Positions 53,830 through 64,000 of a stretch of DNA of 64,000 nucleotides are shown piece by piece. Both the position numbers and the translations under genes were made by a program. A model generated the notes under the pieces. The model ran no database searches and was not told where the DNA came from. It saw only the letters and a list, made by a program, of their open reading frames with translations. The stretch's first letter is position 1. Every line of letters begins with the position of its first letter. The stretch is taken from assembly GCF_000737335.2 (NCBI RefSeq), contig NZ_JMCC02000010.1, forward strand, positions 1 to 64,000. The letters run 5' to 3'. Source of the DNA: Enhygromyxa salina. GTDB lineage: Bacteria > Myxococcota_A > Polyangia > Nannocystales > Nannocystaceae.

Positions 53830-56246
53830 GCATCCATCGAACTGACCTGCGCCGCACGCCGCGAAACCTTCGGAGCCCGGCAGGCTCCGAGCCGTCCCTG
53901 CGACAAGTGCTGGCCTGCTTCATCACTGCGTTGGCGCTGTGCGTGACCTCGCTGCCCGTGTTCGCGGCTCCGCCCGGGCGCTCGACCGCGCCTCCAACCT
54001 CCGCGACCGCGCCACCCACGACTGGCACGGCCGGAACGGCCCCCAGCGGCGGCGAGATGAGCGGCGACGAGGCCGGCCTTGGCCCCAACATGTGCAAGAA
54101 GTGGCCGGCCGACAAGAAGTTCACGATCACGATCCCGCGTGAGGCCGAGCTCGAGCAGCTGGTCCAGTGGATGATGACGATCTCGTGCCAGAAGTTCATC
54201 TGGAACGCGAAGATCCGCAGCGGCAAGGTCACGATCCTGTCGCCGGTCCAGGTCTCGCTGCGCGAGGCCTACGCAGCGTTTTACGCGGCGATCGAGAGCA
54301 TGGGCCTGACCGTCGAGCCGGCCGGCGACTACTTCAAGATCGTCGAGAGCACCGACGCCAAGTCGCTCAATTTGCCGGTCTACGAGGACGGCAAGCCGGT
54401 CCCCAACAACGACCGCTTCGTGACCCAGCTGATCCAGGTCCAGCCGGACAACGTCAAGGACATCACCGACCTCGCCAACAAGCTCAAGGGCAAGCAGGGC
54501 GACGTGCAGGTGGTCGGCAATATGCTGATCGTCACCGACCGCGGCTCGGTCGTGCGCCGGCTGCTCAAGATCATCACCGAGGTCGACACCGGCGCAGCTG
54601 AGAACGGCGAGAAGATCTTCTTCTATCAGCTGCAGTACGCCGACGCCGAAGAGGTCGCGCAGATCATCCGCGACGTGTTTGGCGAGAGCGGCAGCAGCGG
54701 CGCGAAGAACAGCAAGGCGGCCGCCAGCGGTGGCGGCGACGCCAACTTCTCGCGGGTGATCGTCGACGAGCGCACCGGCACGCTGATCATCACGACCACG
54801 GCGAGCGACTACGTGACGATCCTTCGCTTGGTCCAGCAGCTCGACGTGCGGCTGCCGGGCGGTGGCGGTCGCATCCACGTCAAGCGGCTGCGCAACGCGG
54901 ATCCCAAGGAGCTCGCCACGGTGCTGCAGAGCCTGGTCCAAGGCGGTGGTGCCGGCGCCGCGCAGACCCGCGCCAAGGGGGCGAGCAGCGAGGCTGGCGT
55001 CGGCGTCGAGCTGTTCTCTGGCGACGTGAAGATCACCGCCGACGAAGCCACGCGCTCTCTGGTGATCGTGGCCTCGGCGGCCGACTACACCAGTCTCGAG
55101 CCGGTGATCGACGAGCTCGATCGCGACCGCAAGCAGGTGTACCTCGAGATCTATCTGCTCGAAGCCTCGGTTGGGCGCACCCTCACGACTGGCGCGGGTG
55201 GCCACTTCGCGTTTCCGGTTGGCGCCAACTCGGCCAACGGCCCGGGTGTGGGCTTGATCTCGTCGGCGCCCTCGCAAGACGTCAACTCGCTGGTGCTCTC
55301 GCCCCAGGCCCTCCAAGGTCTGGCCGGCGGCGTGCTCGGTCCCTTGCTGCCCGGCTCGGGTCAGCTGCTGGGTCTTGGCTCGGACATCCCGTCGTTCGGC
55401 GTGGTCTTGCAGGCGATCCAGAGCAACGACGACGTCAACGTGGTCGCCGAGCCGCACATCTACACGGCCGACAACAAAGAGGCGCAGATCGAGGTGGGTC
55501 GCAAGGTCCCAACCCCAGGCGCCCTGCAGTTCGGCGGCGGCGCTCAGGGCAGCTCGCTGACTCCGCTTCAGTCAATCAACCGCGAGGACGTCACCCTCGA
55601 CATCAAGGTCACGCCGCACGTCAAGGACGAGACCTCGCTGACCCTCGACATCGAGCTCGAGGACCGCGACGTCGTCAGCCAGGATCCGGTCCTCGGCGTC
55701 ACGACCACCAAGCGCCGCATCAAGCTCGAGAACGTGCTCGCCCGCGATGACTTGCCGGTGGTGCTTGGCGGGCTGATGCGCGAGCGCGAGCTCGAGAACA
55801 CCCAGCAGGTGCCTGGACTCGGCTCGATCCCAATCCTTGGCTGGTTGTTCAAGCGCCGGGTCAAGACCAAAGAAAAGATCAACCTGTTGATCATCTTGAT
55901 CCCCCACGTGGTCGAGACCGCTGACGACATCCGCCGAATCCACGAGCGGCGCACCCGCGAGCGCTACGAATTCCTCGAGCGCGAGACCAGCTTCAAGCGC
56001 CGCGATCTGGCGACCAACGTCAACTACCGGACCAAGGCCGGCCTGCTGGCCAACATCGACCGCGAGGCGCGACGGCTCGAAGCCGAAGAATTGCTGCTGC
56101 GCCAAGCCGAAGCCGAGCTCACCGCTGATCGGATCACCGGTGAGATCGGCATGAGCCCCCGGCTCGCCGATGAAGGCGAGGACGACGGCGAGACCAGCGC
56201 GGCCAAGCCCCGGCCCCGGCCCCGACCCTCGACCACTACCAAATAG
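53826..56246 (+). CDS. gspD: Type II secretion secretin GspD
   Basis: This 806-residue outer-membrane channel has a signal peptide (to about residue 45) with an unusually long basic N-region, then N0 (about 98-180), N1-N3 (about 195-440; GSVVRRLLKIITEVD, SVVIVASAADY-like) and the secretin domain (about 440-720) with NVVAEPHIYTADNKEAQIEVG, TLDIKVTPHV and the signature VPGLGSIPILGWLF. The last 80 residues are charged, possibly a pilotin-binding S-domain. ATGA overlap with gspC; the stop abuts gspE. Confidence 0.96.
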   Translation: MSIHRTDLRRTPRNLRSPAGSEPSLRQVLACFITALALCVTSLPVFAAPPGRSTAPPTSATAPPTTGTAGTAPSGGEMSGDEAGLGPNMCKKWPADKKFTITIPREAELEQLVQWMMTISCQKFIWNAKIRSGKVTILSPVQVSLREAYAAFYAAIESMGLTVEPAGDYFKIVESTDAKSLNLPVYEDGKPVPNNDRFVTQLIQVQPDNVKDITDLANKLKGKQGDVQVVGNMLIVTDRGSVVRRLLKIITEVDTGAAENGEKIFFYQLQYADAEEVAQIIRDVFGESGSSGAKNSKAAASGGGDANFSRVIVDERTGTLIITTTASDYVTILRLVQQLDVRLPGGGGRIHVKRLRNADPKELATVLQSLVQGGGAGAAQTRAKGASSEAGVGVELFSGDVKITADEATRSLVIVASAADYTSLEPVIDELDRDRKQVYLEIYLLEASVGRTLTTGAGGHFAFPVGANSANGPGVGLISSAPSQDVNSLVLSPQALQGLAGGVLGPLLPGSGQLLGLGSDIPSFGVVLQAIQSNDDVNVVAEPHIYTADNKEAQIEVGRKVPTPGALQFGGGAQGSSLTPLQSINREDVTLDIKVTPHVKDETSLTLDIELEDRDVVSQDPVLGVTTTKRRIKLENVLARDDLPVVLGGLMRERELENTQQVPGLGSIPILGWLFKRRVKTKEKINLLIILIPHVVETADDIRRIHERRTRERYEFLERETSFKRRDLATNVNYRTKAGLLANIDREARRLEAEELLLRQAEAELTADRITGEIGMSPRLADEGEDDGETSAAKPRPRPRPSTTTK

Positions 56247-58187
<1,941 letters not shown>

Positions 58188-58194
58188 ACCGCTC

Positions 58195-59448
58195 ATGCCT
58201 GCCTACGCCTATACTGGACTCAGCCCTGCGGGAAAGACGATCAAGGGGATCGAGACAGCCGACAGCGTGCCGGCTCTCAAGGCCCTGCTCAAGCGCCAGG
58301 GCGTGTATCTGACGGCGGTCACCGAGACCACGCGCGGCGCTTCGGGTGGCGGCGGCGGGACTGGGTCCGGTGGTGGCGGACGCGAGATCGATCTGGGTCA
58401 GCTCTTCGATCGCGTTCGGCCCAAAGACGTCGCCGCGATGACGCGGCTGATGAGCACGCTGCTGTGCGCTGGGGTGACGCTGCCCGAGTCGCTGCTGGCG
58501 CTGACGGATCAGGTCGAGAGCCCGCGGTTCAAGAACGTGCTGTCCGACGTCGGCAGCAAGGTCAACGAGGGCTCCTCGCTGGCCGACGCGCTGGCTGGTC
58601 ACCCCAAGGTGTTCAGCAAGCTCTATATCAACATGGTCCGCGCCGGCGAGGCCTCGGGCTCACTCGAGACCGTGCTGATCCGCATCGCCGACTTCATGGA
58701 TCAGCAAGAGGAGCTGCGCGGCAAGGTCACGACCGCGATGTTCTATCCAATGGCGATGGGCTTGGTCGGCGTCGGCGTGGTGACCTTGTTGATGGTCAAG
58801 GTCGTGCCCGGGATCGCCGAGATGTTCGCCGGCCAAGGCGCCGAGCTGCCGTTCACGACCCGCTCGTTGATCGCCATCTCCGCGGTGATCTCGGGTTACT
58901 GGTGGCTGCTGATCATGCTGATGGTCGGCGCCGTCTACGGGTTCCGAAAGTGGCACTCGACCCCGGCCGGCCGCGAGCTGACCGACCGCGTCATCCTGAG
59001 TATGCCGGTCGTTGGCGGGCTCGCGCGCAAGATCGCCATCGCTCGGTTCGCGCGCACGCTCTCGACCATGCTCGCCAGCGGCGTGCAATTGCTGCAGGCC
59101 CTCGACATCGTGCGCAGCCTGCTCGGCAACGTGGTGCTCGAGAAGGTCCTGACGACGGCCCGCGACGAGATCCGCGAGGGCGCCGGCATCGCCCCCTCGC
59201 TCAAGCGCAGCGGGCAATTCCCGCCGCTCGTGACCCACATGATCGCGGTTGGCGAGCGCTCGGGCCAGCTCGAGCAGATGCTCACCGACCTCGCCAACGC
59301 CTACGATCGAGAGACCTCGGCAGCGATCACCCGCGCGACCGCGGTGCTCGAGCCGATCATGATCGTGGCGATGGGCGGCAGCGTGGGCTTCATCGTCTTC
59401 GCAATCATGACGCCAATTCTGCAGATGAACCAAATGGGGGGACATTGA
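58195..59448 (+). CDS. gspF: Type II secretion platform protein GspF
   Basis: A 417-residue inner-membrane protein with two T2SF domains (about 80-205 and 285-405) and three membrane helices (near 185, 235 and 385). The start MPAYAYTGLSPAGKTIKGIE is typical. A Gly-rich linker (GGGGGTGSGGGG-like, about 49-62) separates the N-terminal cap from the first domain. The gene begins 7 bp after gspE. Confidence 0.95.
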   Translation: MPAYAYTGLSPAGKTIKGIETADSVPALKALLKRQGVYLTAVTETTRGASGGGGGTGSGGGGREIDLGQLFDRVRPKDVAAMTRLMSTLLCAGVTLPESLLALTDQVESPRFKNVLSDVGSKVNEGSSLADALAGHPKVFSKLYINMVRAGEASGSLETVLIRIADFMDQQEELRGKVTTAMFYPMAMGLVGVGVVTLLMVKVVPGIAEMFAGQGAELPFTTRSLIAISAVISGYWWLLIMLMVGAVYGFRKWHSTPAGRELTDRVILSMPVVGGLARKIAIARFARTLSTMLASGVQLLQALDIVRSLLGNVVLEKVLTTARDEIREGAGIAPSLKRSGQFPPLVTHMIAVGERSGQLEQMLTDLANAYDRETSAAITRATAVLEPIMIVAMGGSVGFIVFAIMTPILQMNQMGGH

Positions 59449-59576
59449 CACCCCGACAGGGCGCGGGCATCCGCGCCGACGATTTGACAAACGACCGCAA
59501 GAAAGTTGCATCCGCGCAGCTCCTTGCCACGATCTCAACCAGCGCACTCAGCCCCTTGGGCTTGGAGACAACCGCC

Positions 59577-60113
59577 ATGCCGAACACCGTGATGACAACC
59601 GACGCTACCCCTACATTCGAGCCGGGCCGTGAGCCCGCCTGTGAGCCTGCCTGCGAGCCTGTCATGGGGCCGGCTACCACCCTCCCGCCGCATGCGCTGG
59701 CGCGCGCGGTCGCGGCCCGCAGCAGCCGCGGCATGACGCTCATCGAGATCCTCGTCGTGCTGGCGATCATCGGCCTGATCATGGGCGGCGTCGCAATCGT
59801 CGCGTTCAATGCGTTTGACGACGCCAAGACCAAGACGGCCGCCAAGGACATCGGCACGCTGGCCCAGAGCGTGGAGATGTACCGGCTGCAAAAGAACAAG
59901 TGCCCCAAGACGGCGCAGGACATCAAGGCCGCCGGCATCATCCAGAAGATCACCAAAGATCCGTGGGGCGGCGACTACGTGATCAAGTGCCCGGGTGAGC
60001 ACGGGCCCGTGGACATCTCGTCGGCTGGCAAAGACGGCGACATCTCGACCGAAGAGGACAACATCAACTCTTGGGACGAGAACATCGGCGAGACCCCCGA
60101 AGAAGAGAGCTGA
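59577..60113 (+). CDS. gspG: Major pseudopilin GspG
   Basis: 178 residues from the ATG at 59577. Prepilin peptidase site RSSRG|MTLIEILVVLAI with Glu at +5. The mature protein of about 126 residues has the GspG pattern (KDIGTLAQSVEMYRLQKNKCP, KDPWGGDYVIKCPGEHG) and an acidic C-terminus. The leader of about 52 residues is far longer than usual and contains EPACEPACEP; a later ATG at 59664 would shorten it to 23. The 128-bp gap after gspF is the largest in the operon. Confidence 0.9.
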   Translation: MPNTVMTTDATPTFEPGREPACEPACEPVMGPATTLPPHALARAVAARSSRGMTLIEILVVLAIIGLIMGGVAIVAFNAFDDAKTKTAAKDIGTLAQSVEMYRLQKNKCPKTAQDIKAAGIIQKITKDPWGGDYVIKCPGEHGPVDISSAGKDGDISTEEDNINSWDENIGETPEEES

Positions 60114-60144
60114 GCTCCCCAACGAAGAGCCACGAGCCCCGCCG

Positions 60145-61020
60145 ATGACCACGATCGAGATTGAGCCGCGCTGCCGCGCCAAGTCCCCGCTGATGGGGAT
60201 TTGGGCGCGCGGGCGTCAGCGCGGCTTGACCTTGATCGAGATCCTCATCGTCTTGATGATCATTGGCCTGATCATGTGGTCGGCGTCGATGAGCATGGGC
60301 GCCGCCAGCCAGGCAGAGGTCGTGCGCACGACCAACCAGCTCGCGTCCACGGTCCGCTTCGCCTACGACCGCGCCCGCTTCACTGGCTACTATTACCGGA
60401 TCCACATCGACTTCGAGCAGCGCAGCTTCCAGCTGCAAAAGGCCGAAGACGCCATGTATCTGCCGTCAACCGACCGCGACGGCGAGCTGTTTGCCAAGGA
60501 CGACGACAAGCTGCGCGACCAAGCAGAGCGCGACGCTCGAGCGGCCGACAGCTACTTCAGCACGGTCGCGGCCGCGGTCTACAGCGCCACCGGTGAGGAC
60601 AACCCCTACGATCCCTACACGGTCCAAAAGAAAGAGGTCCCGCGTCAGCGGCCGCCCTTGTTCGAGGCGTTCGAGGACGACGCGACCTTGGGTGATCTGG
60701 GCAAGCCCATCGTGTTCCCCGATGGCGTCGAGATCCTCAGCGTCCAGACCGACGCCGACCCCGAGCCGATCACCGAGGGCGAGGCCGATCTCTACTTCTT
60801 TCCGCGCGGCCAGACCCAGCTCGCCGCGATCCAGCTCAAGGGCAAGCCCAAGCTAGGCGCCAGGATCACCGGTGAGGACGACATCGAGTACACGATCTTG
60901 GTCCAGCCGCTGACCGGCAAGGTCACCGTCGAGGCGGGGATCGTCGATCTGGAGCTGCCCGCTGTCATCGACGACACCGACGACGACCTTGGCGACAAGG
61001 CTGAGCGGAGGAGCTTCTGA
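60145..61020 (+). CDS. gspH: Minor pseudopilin GspH
   Basis: A 291-residue protein with prepilin site RQRG|LTLIEILIVLMI, where Leu replaces Met or Phe at +1. After the hydrophobic helix comes a GspH-type domain enlarged by an acidic insertion (about 110-180) relative to the usual 150-170 residues. The C-terminus ends in a D-rich stretch (DDTDDDLGDK). Its TGA overlaps the ATG of gspI (TGATG). Confidence 0.82.
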   Translation: MTTIEIEPRCRAKSPLMGIWARGRQRGLTLIEILIVLMIIGLIMWSASMSMGAASQAEVVRTTNQLASTVRFAYDRARFTGYYYRIHIDFEQRSFQLQKAEDAMYLPSTDRDGELFAKDDDKLRDQAERDARAADSYFSTVAAAVYSATGEDNPYDPYTVQKKEVPRQRPPLFEAFEDDATLGDLGKPIVFPDGVEILSVQTDADPEPITEGEADLYFFPRGQTQLAAIQLKGKPKLGARITGEDDIEYTILVQPLTGKVTVEAGIVDLELPAVIDDTDDDLGDKAERRSF

Positions 61021-61790
61021 TGCCCGGCCCGACTACGAACTTGCCTGGTCGTGGGCCTGGTCGTGGGCCTGGCCGTGGAGGCGCAGATACGTCCGGCTTC
61101 ACCTTGCTCGAGGTGTTGATCGCCGTGGCGATCCTCGCCGTCTCGCTGAGCTCGTTGATGGCCTCGCAGATGAACAGCATGGCGGCGACCCGCTACGCGC
61201 GTGACATCTCTGCGGTCGCGCTGCTCGCCGAGCAACAGATCGTCGAGATCGAGTTTGCCCACCGCCTCGACGGTTGGGTCAATTCCGACGTCGAGCTCGA
61301 GGGTGACTTCAGCGAGCAGGGCTACGACGACATCACCTGGATGTGCACGATCCACTTCATCGAGCTGCCCGAGTACAACCAGCTGCTCGAGTCAAAAGAG
61401 GGCGCTGACGAGGCCTCGGGCGCGAGCGACGACAACGTGATGGACTCGGGCGACCAGGCCTTCGGCGCGCTCGGCATCGTCTGGCCCATGGTCAAGGCCG
61501 CGATCGAGAACTCGATCCGCAAGGTCGACTGCACGCTCACGTGGAAGCAAGGCAAGATCGAGCAAGAGTTCACGATCCAGACGTTCTGGACCGATCCCAA
61601 CGCGCTGCAAGCCGTGGCCGACGCTGGTGGGGGCGAGTTCACCGAAGCGGACGACGACTCGGGCACCAGCGAAGAGAGCAGCTCGAGCACCGGTGGTTCC
61701 AGCGGCGGTGGCCGTGGCGGTGGCAATGCTGGCGGCACGCGCCCACCCAGCATGGGTGGCGGCAGCGGCGGAAACATGGGGGGCAAGTGA
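61020..61790 (+). CDS. gspI: Minor pseudopilin GspI
   Basis: A 256-residue protein. A Gly/Arg/Pro-rich leader (GRGPGRGPGRGG) precedes the prepilin site SG|FTLLEVLIAVAIL. The body has the GspI-like helix and a disulfide-capable Cys pair. The last 55 residues are a Ser/Gly/Asn-rich low-complexity tail, unusual for a tip pseudopilin. Starts and stops overlap the neighbours. Confidence 0.82.
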   Translation: MPGPTTNLPGRGPGRGPGRGGADTSGFTLLEVLIAVAILAVSLSSLMASQMNSMAATRYARDISAVALLAEQQIVEIEFAHRLDGWVNSDVELEGDFSEQGYDDITWMCTIHFIELPEYNQLLESKEGADEASGASDDNVMDSGDQAFGALGIVWPMVKAAIENSIRKVDCTLTWKQGKIEQEFTIQTFWTDPNALQAVADAGGGEFTEADDDSGTSEESSSSTGGSSGGGRGGGNAGGTRPPSMGGGSGGNMGGK

Positions 61791-62494
61791 GCTCGCTGCC
61801 CACAGTGAAGCGGTCCGCGAGCCAGCGCGGCATGACCCTGATCGAGGTGCTCGTCGCAATGGCGATCGTCACGGTCATGATGCTGTCGGTCTGGAACAGC
61901 TTCTCGGCCACGATCACCGCGACCAAGATGACCGAGGACATCCAGGTCCGGTACGCCGCGATCCGCAATTCGATGGATCGCATGTCCTCGGAGGTCGCCT
62001 CGTCGTTTCTCTCGTTCAACCGGCGGCCCGAAGAGGTCCGCCACTTCACCCTGTTCGAGGGGCGGTCGAGCTCGAGCGGCGACAACCTGACCTTCTCCAG
62101 CTTCTCGCACCTGCGGATCCGCAAGGACGCCAACGAGAGCGATCAGTCCGTCATTCAGTACTTCCTGGCCGACGATCCCGACGACAGCTCGCGCACGCAC
62201 CTGTACCGGCGCGAGACCAAGCGCCTGACCGGTGACCTGCCCGAAGATCTGCGCCGCTACGCGCCGGCCTACATCATGTGTGAGGACGTCGAGAGCCTCG
62301 AATTTCGCTACTGGGATCCCACCCGCGAAGAGTGGCTGGACGAGTGGCGAACCACCGCCGTGGACCAACAGCCCGACCGGCTGCCACCGCGGGTCGAGAT
62401 CAAGCTTGGGATCATGAACGACGATCGCGAGATCGAATACTTCGTGACCCAGACAACCCTGCCGATGCAGGAGAAGATCGATCTGAGCAAGTGA
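61787..62494 (+). CDS. gspJ: Minor pseudopilin GspJ
   Basis: 235 residues from a GTG whose last bases overlap the gspI stop (GTGA). Prepilin site SQRG|MTLIEVLVAMAIV. The C-terminal domain has the GspJ strand pattern and LEFRYWDPTREEW. Together with H, I and K it forms the pseudopilus tip. Overlaps gspK by TGATG. Confidence 0.88.
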   Translation: MSSLPTVKRSASQRGMTLIEVLVAMAIVTVMMLSVWNSFSATITATKMTEDIQVRYAAIRNSMDRMSSEVASSFLSFNRRPEEVRHFTLFEGRSSSSGDNLTFSSFSHLRIRKDANESDQSVIQYFLADDPDDSSRTHLYRRETKRLTGDLPEDLRRYAPAYIMCEDVESLEFRYWDPTREEWLDEWRTTAVDQQPDRLPPRVEIKLGIMNDDREIEYFVTQTTLPMQEKIDLSK

Positions 62495-63834
62495 TGGCCG
62501 CCAGCGACACCAAGCCGCCGCGCCGGAGCAGGCGCGGAACCAAGGCCAAGGCCAAGGGCCAAGAGGGCATTGCGATCCTCATGGTGTTGATCGCGTTGGC
62601 GATTCTGTTCCCGTTCACGGCGTCGTTCAACTACAAGGCCCGGGTCGACTGGCAGTCCGCGATCAACCACGGCGACGAAGTCCGGGCCCGCGCGGTGCAG
62701 CGTGGGGCGATGCAGCTGTCGGTCCTGATGTTCGAGCTGCAGCGCATGGTGTTCAACCAAAAGCAGTTCCGCGACATGATGGGCGCGATGGACATCACCA
62801 TGCTCGCGCCCTACCTGATGTCGATCTTCGGGACCACGGACGGGGCCGAGGGGCTCGGCGCGCTGGTCGGGCTCGACACCAGCTCGCTCAACGAATTGGC
62901 GTTGGACGGCGGCGGTAGCTTCGAGGTCCGGCTGATGGCCGAGAGCGGCAAGATCAACGTCAATTGCCTGGCGATCGAGAAAGACGGCGAAAATTCACCG
63001 CGGGCGCGGGTCACCGAGACGCTCGAGGCGTTGATGCTGCCCAGGCTCTACGACCCGCTGTTCGACGAGGAGAAGAGCGACGGCGAGCGCTACAATCGCC
63101 AACACGTGCTGCAGGCGATCGTCGATTACATCGACGATGACACCAAGCGGTTTGACGCGTATCGCCTGCGCCAGAGCTCGCAGGATGAGCGCTACGGCTA
63201 CACGGAGCTGCACGATCCCTACGAGTCACGTGACTCGCGGCTGGACTCGGTGTTGGAGCTGCACCTGGTCGAGGCCGTCGATGACGACTGGATGGCCGCG
63301 TTCAGCAGCGATCTCACGGTCTACGGCGGCTGCAAGGTCAACCTCAACTTTGCGAGCGCCGAACAGATCGCGCAGGTGCTGCGCCACGCGGTCTCGGGCG
63401 CGGATCGCTGGAAGACCGAGGGCGACAATTTCTTGATGATGACGATGCCGCTGGCGAACTTCGTGGTCGAGTCGCGCGAGTTCAGCTTGTTCGGCAAGCT
63501 CGAAGACTTCAAAGACCTGGTCGCCAAGCCCGATCAATTCGTCAACCCAATGAGCCTGCTCGGCGGCAGCAGCGACGACGACGACTACGGTGCCAACCTG
63601 CCGACCGTGCCCGATGGCATGGAGGTCCGGGTCAAGGGCGGAAGCAACAAAGACGGCGCGAGCTGGGGTGGCCTCCAGGACGTCGCCAGCGTCGAACCCG
63701 AGCGGATCTATCGGCTCGAGATCATCACCACGGTCGGCAGCGTGCGCAAGCGCCTGACCGCCGTTTACGACATCCAGTACGCCCGCAGCCAGAGCGCTGG
63801 CAAGGGCGCTTGGCTGTATTACCGGGAAGACTGA
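62494..63834 (+). CDS. gspK: Minor pseudopilin GspK
   Basis: A 446-residue protein. Prepilin-like site QEG|IAILMVLIALAIL, without Glu at +5, which is characteristic of GspK. Residues about 120-330 hold the large alpha domain (INVNCLA, LDSVLELHLVEAVDDDW, KVNLNFASAEQI as the helix-hairpin-like motif). It is longer than the typical 320 residues owing to an insertion before position 110 and a C-terminal D-rich stretch. It caps the pseudopilus tip. Confidence 0.9.
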   Translation: MAASDTKPPRRSRRGTKAKAKGQEGIAILMVLIALAILFPFTASFNYKARVDWQSAINHGDEVRARAVQRGAMQLSVLMFELQRMVFNQKQFRDMMGAMDITMLAPYLMSIFGTTDGAEGLGALVGLDTSSLNELALDGGGSFEVRLMAESGKINVNCLAIEKDGENSPRARVTETLEALMLPRLYDPLFDEEKSDGERYNRQHVLQAIVDYIDDDTKRFDAYRLRQSSQDERYGYTELHDPYESRDSRLDSVLELHLVEAVDDDWMAAFSSDLTVYGGCKVNLNFASAEQIAQVLRHAVSGADRWKTEGDNFLMMTMPLANFVVESREFSLFGKLEDFKDLVAKPDQFVNPMSLLGGSSDDDDYGANLPTVPDGMEVRVKGGSNKDGASWGGLQDVASVEPERIYRLEIITTVGSVRKRLTAVYDIQYARSQSAGKGAWLYYRED

Positions 63835-63844
63835 GGCAAGGAAC

Positions 63845-64000
63845 ATGGCCCAGAAGTTCGTCGGAATCGATCTCGGAAACCGCAAGGTCAAGGTCGCGGT
63901 GGTCACCGCCGGCCTGCGCGGTGCCCAGGTCATGCATGTCTGGGAGCAAGAGGTGCGTGCGTCTTCGTCCCGCGGTGGTGGAGGCGCGGGGGCCCAGGTC
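63845..64000 (+). CDS. gspL: GspL N-terminus (partial, runs off the window)
   Basis: 52 codons are visible from the ATG at 63845. FVGIDLGNRKVKVAVV is the actin-like phosphate-1 type segment that opens cytoplasmic GspL/PilM-type proteins. A Ser/Gly-rich stretch (SSSRGGGGAG) begins the first loop. Its position right after gspK fits gspL; PilM cannot be excluded on 52 residues. AAGG lies 6 bases upstream. Confidence 0.8.
   Translation, partial: MAQKFVGIDLGNRKVKVAVVTAGLRGAQVMHVWEQEVRASSSRGGGGAGAQV

Overview
The window is 64 kb of very GC-rich bacterial DNA, densely packed with genes on both strands. Several traits point to a myxobacterium (Myxococcota), probably of the Nannocystis/Enhygromyxa/Plesiocystis group. 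They are the many short lipoproteins, the RCC1-type propeller lipoprotein with a Cys-rich linker, a giant Ser/Thr-kinase/AAA/GAF/PAS/histidine-kinase hybrid, and a type II secretion operon led by an NtrC-like regulator. This assignment is inference from gene content; no rRNA gene is present to confirm it. I saw no tRNA, rRNA, CRISPR array, insertion sequence or prophage.

Layout. 1-148: a strong hairpin terminator for a gene off the left edge. 149-4928 (minus): membrane protein, FHA-like/sigma-54 activator with a doubled C-terminal HTH, MoaD/ThiS-like protein and BNR-repeat protein. 5124-10888 (plus): GAPDH, three paralogous short Pro/Glu-rich lipoproteins, a longer lipoprotein, a ferritin-like di-iron protein and a membrane protein. 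10809-14516 (minus): a repeat-bearing lipoprotein, a TPR-type protein and a TauE/SafE permease. 14569-25386 (plus): RCC1 lipoprotein, ApaH, a SnoaL-like protein, the 1861-residue hybrid kinase and an Hsp70-type ATPase.

25448-38910 is the most interesting part. On the minus strand lie a GAF-containing membrane-fusion protein, an ABC exporter with a C39 peptidase domain and a lipoprotein membrane-fusion protein. Divergent from them, at 30607, is a 64-codon gene for a peptide with a textbook double-glycine leader and a Cys- and Pro-rich core, closed by an intrinsic terminator. It is followed by a compact operon that encodes all four activities for GDP-D-glycero-D-manno-heptose (GmhA, a fused HddC-GmhB, HddA), an unrecognised 556-residue protein, two glycosyltransferases and a lipoprotein polysaccharide deacetylase. 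I read this as a candidate system for export of a heptosylated, or at least glycosylation-linked, double-glycine peptide. The link between sugar and peptide is inference from gene order.

39063-51218: single lipoproteins, a secreted 40-residue-repeat propeller, an M28 peptidase paired with thymidine kinase, two tandem DUF4349-type lipoproteins, an OmpA-type lipoprotein with a perfect 12-bp palindrome across its start, and small membrane proteins. 51345-64000: an NtrC-type response regulator followed by gspC, D, E, F, G, H, I, J, K and the start of gspL, mostly with overlapping or abutting reading frames.

A window-wide signal is also visible. At least ten genes that begin a transcription unit have a TANNNT hexamer 5-8 bases before the start codon and no Shine-Dalgarno sequence, which suggests leaderless mRNAs. 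Genes inside operons use overlaps or ordinary GGAGG sites instead.
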